Source: Haemophilus sp. CCUG 60358 (GTDB lineage: Bacteria; Pseudomonadota; Gammaproteobacteria; Enterobacterales; Pasteurellaceae). Taken from it: DNA of 64,000 nucleotides. The notes under the pieces are model-generated. The model was given only the letters and a program-made list of their open reading frames with translations. It did not search any database and was not told the origin of the DNA. Of the stretch, positions 62,203 through 64,000 are shown piece by piece. Position numbers and translations under genes: made by a program. Location: contig NZ_LZOZ01000001.1 in assembly GCF_001679485.1 (NCBI RefSeq), positions 176,585 through 240,584 of the forward strand, read 5' to 3'. The stretch's first letter is position 1; every line of letters starts with the position of its first letter.

Positions 62203-63267
62203 ATGCTAAGTCTTATTGTAACTTTCTTAGGAGCATTTTTAACCTTGCTTGTGATGCGACCAATTGCGAATAAAATTGGCTTGGTTGATAAACCAAATTA
62301 TCGTAAGCGTCACCAAGGTGCGATTCCACTTATTGGCGGTGTTTCTCTTTTTATGGGAAACCTTTGCTATTATTTAATGGAGTGGGATCAACTTCGTTTA
62401 CCTTATCTTTATATATTCAGTATCTTTGTTCTACTCGCAATCGGTATCTTAGATGACCGCTTTGATATTAGCCCTTTCTTGCGTGCAGGAATTCAAGCGG
62501 TGCTTGCAATTTTAATGATCGACTTAGGTAATGTTTATTTAGATCATTTAGGCCAAATTCTCGGGCCATTCCAATTAACACTTGGTTCTATCGGATTGAT
62601 TATTACCGTATTTGCCACAATCGCGATTATTAATGCCTTTAATATGATTGATGGTATTGATGGATTGCTAGGAGGGTTGTCTATTGTTTCATTTGCTGCC
62701 ATCGGTATCTTGATGTTCCGTGATGGACAGATGGATATGGCATATTGGAGTTTTGGCTTAATTGTCGCGATTCTGCCTTATTTATTATTAAACTTAGGGA
62801 TTCCGTTTGGGCCAAAATATAAAGTGTTCATGGGGGATGCAGGAAGTACTTTAATCGGCTTTACTATTATTTGGATTCTACTTTTAAGTACGCAAGGAAA
62901 AGGACATCCGATGAATCCAGTGACCGCACTTTGGATTATTGCTGTTCCTTTAATTGATATGGTGGCCATCATTTATCGCCGTTTACGCAAAGGAAAAAGT
63001 CCATTCCGTCCGGATCGCTTACATGTACACCACTTAATGGTTCGTGCAGGATTAACCTCTCGCCAAGCCTTTTTATTAATTACCTTATTTGCGGCAATTT
63101 GTGCAGCAATTGGGATCTTAGGTGAAATTTTCTATATTAATGAATGGGCAATGTTCATTGCGTTTATCGTGCTATTCTTCCTTTATGCTTATTCAATTAC
63201 AAAAGCGTGGAAAATCACTCGATGGGTACGAAGAATGAAACGTCGAGCACGCCGTAATAAGCAATAA
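62203..63267 (+). CDS. wecA: WecA, undecaprenyl-phosphate GlcNAc-1-phosphate transferase
   Basis: Starts lipid-linked glycan synthesis by loading GlcNAc-1-P on undecaprenyl phosphate. The 354-residue membrane protein has about eleven helices and family motifs: KPNYRKRHQGAIPLIGG near 28-44, ILDDRFDISPFLRAG near 80, NAFNMIDGIDGLLGG near 145 (cytoplasmic Asp residues) and RPDRLHVHHLMVRAG near 268 (HIHH-like). ATG 62203 follows TAGGATAC. It could supply carriers for the glycosyltransferase cluster at 34-37.8 kb, though not linked. Confidence 0.93.
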   Translation: MLSLIVTFLGAFLTLLVMRPIANKIGLVDKPNYRKRHQGAIPLIGGVSLFMGNLCYYLMEWDQLRLPYLYIFSIFVLLAIGILDDRFDISPFLRAGIQAVLAILMIDLGNVYLDHLGQILGPFQLTLGSIGLIITVFATIAIINAFNMIDGIDGLLGGLSIVSFAAIGILMFRDGQMDMAYWSFGLIVAILPYLLLNLGIPFGPKYKVFMGDAGSTLIGFTIIWILLLSTQGKGHPMNPVTALWIIAVPLIDMVAIIYRRLRKGKSPFRPDRLHVHHLMVRAGLTSRQAFLLITLFAAICAAIGILGEIFYINEWAMFIAFIVLFFLYAYSITKAWKITRWVRRMKRRARRNKQ

Positions 63268-63278
63268 ACTAAATAAAG

Positions 63279-63306
63279 AGGATAGCAATTTGCTATCCTT
63301 TTTTAT
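63279..63306 (+). terminator. Terminator after wecA
   Basis: AGGATAGCA (63279-63287) and TGCTATCCT (63291-63299) with a 3-nt loop, then TTTTTT. Confidence 0.88.
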
Positions 63307-63396
63307 TCTTTAGCACTAAAAATAGACGAATAAATAATAAATTCTATACAAATTGAACAAAAATTTATCTTTTGATATTTTTTTTCAAAAAAGTGC

Positions 63397-63425
63397 TAGA
63401 CAAGGTATTGTGAAATCATTAATAT
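63397..63425 (+). promoter_or_regulatory. Promoter of the tRNA-rRNA transcript
   Basis: TAGACA (63397-63402), 17-bp spacer, TAATAT (63420-63425), followed by a GC-rich discriminator ACGCCCC, as in stringently controlled stable-RNA promoters. Confidence 0.75.
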
Positions 63426-63449
63426 ACGCCCCTGCAACGACGCAGTAAC

Positions 63450-63526
<77 letters not shown>

Positions 63527-63557
63527 GAAAGTCAATGCGATGAACAACTAATCAATG

Positions 63558-63633
63558 GTGGCTATAGCTCAGTTGGTAGAGCCCTGGATTGTGATTCCAG
63601 TTGTCGTGGGTTCGAATCCCATTAGCCACCCCA
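63558..63633 (+). tRNA. tRNA-His (anticodon GTG)
   Basis: A 76-nt cloverleaf with acceptor GTGGCTA/TAGCCAC, anticodon GTG, GTTCGAATC T arm and CCA. A G at 63557 supplies the extra G-1 typical of tRNA-His, opposite C at 63630. Confidence 0.93.
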
Positions 63634-63657
63634 TATTCTCTTAATTGAGAAATCTGA

Positions 63658-63734
63658 CGGCGAGTAGCGCAGCTTGGTAGCGCAACTGGTTTGGGACCAG
63701 TGGGTCGTAGGTTCAAATCCTATCTCGCCGACCA
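63658..63734 (+). tRNA. tRNA-Pro (anticodon TGG)
   Basis: A 77-nt cloverleaf with acceptor CGGCGAG/CTCGCCG, anticodon stem ACTGG/CCAGT and loop TTTGGGA giving TGG, T arm GTTCAAATC and CCA. Confidence 0.93.
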
Positions 63735-63743
63735 ATTTATTTT

Positions 63744-63756
63744 TGCTCTTTAACAA
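63744..63756 (+). promoter_or_regulatory. rRNA leader boxA antitermination element
   Basis: TGCTCTTTAACAA, then ATATCAGACAATCTGTGTGG, is nearly identical to the E. coli rrn leader with its Nus-factor boxA. It lies 10 bp after tRNA-Pro and about 150 bp before 16S. The rest of the leader to 63904 is AT-rich with a GTGACA/TGTCAG pairing that may be a processing stem. Confidence 0.85.
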
Positions 63757-63904
63757 TATATCAGACAATCTGTGTGGGCACTTGTTGATTGACTTGTTTT
63801 AAAAATATTTTTTAATTTTGAAGTCTTAATAGGTGCTAACTAGAAATTCATAATACTTTTTAAGTAGTGACATTTTATGTCAGCAGTATTGAGCGATTGA
63901 ACTT

Positions 63905-64000
63905 GAATTGAAGAGTTTGATCATGGCTCAGATTGAACGCTGGCGGCAGGCTTAACACATGCAAGTCGAACGGTAACATAAAGAAGCTTGCTTCTTTGAT
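63905..64000 (+). rRNA. 16S ribosomal RNA, 5-prime end (partial)
   Basis: GAATTGAAGAGTTTGATCAT starts the conserved 16S sequence, continuing GGCTCAGATTGAACGCTGG and CTTAACACATGCAAGTCGA. The gene runs off the window. The variable V1 loop (CATAAAGAAGCTTGCTTCTT) is of the gamma-proteobacterial type. Confidence 0.96.

Overview
The window is about 64 kb of chromosome from a member of the Pasteurellaceae, most likely the Haemophilus/Aggregatibacter branch. The evidence is the very frequent 9-mer AAGTGCGGT and its complement (the Hin-type DNA uptake signal sequence, USS), which lies inside genes and as inverted pairs acting as terminators. Moderate AT-richness and the gene content (HI1450-like DNA mimic, NimR-type nickel regulator, PurR next to Ppc) agree. 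I cannot name the species; a gas-producing H. parainfluenzae- or A. aphrophilus-like organism would fit. No phage, plasmid or CRISPR array was seen. There is one IS3-family element.

Layout. 1-4.2 kb: end of uvrB, a periplasmic HtrA protease with a sigma-E-like promoter, aroG behind a TrpR-type operator, and a LysO-type exporter. 4.2-28.1 kb: a contiguous hydrogen-metabolism region with hypF and hypC leftward; a hyfABCDEFGHIJ-hycI operon encoding a hydrogenase-4 type formate hydrogenlyase; the selenoprotein formate dehydrogenase fdhF (in-frame UGA plus SECIS hairpin); the nikKLMQO nickel importer with its MerR-type regulator nimR; and hypA, hypB, hypD, hypE. Together these cover formate oxidation, electron transfer, proton-pumping hydrogen production, nickel import, NiFe(CN)2CO cofactor assembly and large-subunit processing. 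28.1-33.9 kb: HI1450-like gene, an IS150-group element inserted exactly into the USS terminator of ppc, then ppc, purR and a 26-residue membrane peptide gene.

34-37.8 kb: four surface-polysaccharide genes (GT25, a Wzy-like membrane protein, two GT2). 37.8-44.9 kb: mltB, then a module of di-heme peroxidase, Fec-type ABC importer and blue copper protein behind a Fur box, an ATP-grasp gene and a small gene broken at an A7 tract. 45-53.6 kb: a lipoprotein, then a leftward Ftr1/P19 iron-uptake operon (Ftr1, P19, DUF2318-YHS membrane protein, two FtsX-type permeases, ATPase, thioredoxin-like lipoprotein, cytochrome c). 53.8-63.3 kb: housekeeping genes mrcB, yacL, erpA, map, glnD, hemL and wecA. 63.4-64 kb: tRNA-Arg, tRNA-His and tRNA-Pro, an rRNA leader with boxA, and the first bases of 16S rRNA.

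The most notable content is the complete, compact formate hydrogenlyase and nickel region with no visible sigma-54/FhlA signature, and the two adjacent iron/redox modules. Functions are assigned by recognition of family motifs; no database search was run. Promoters and operators are inferred from sequence pattern only.
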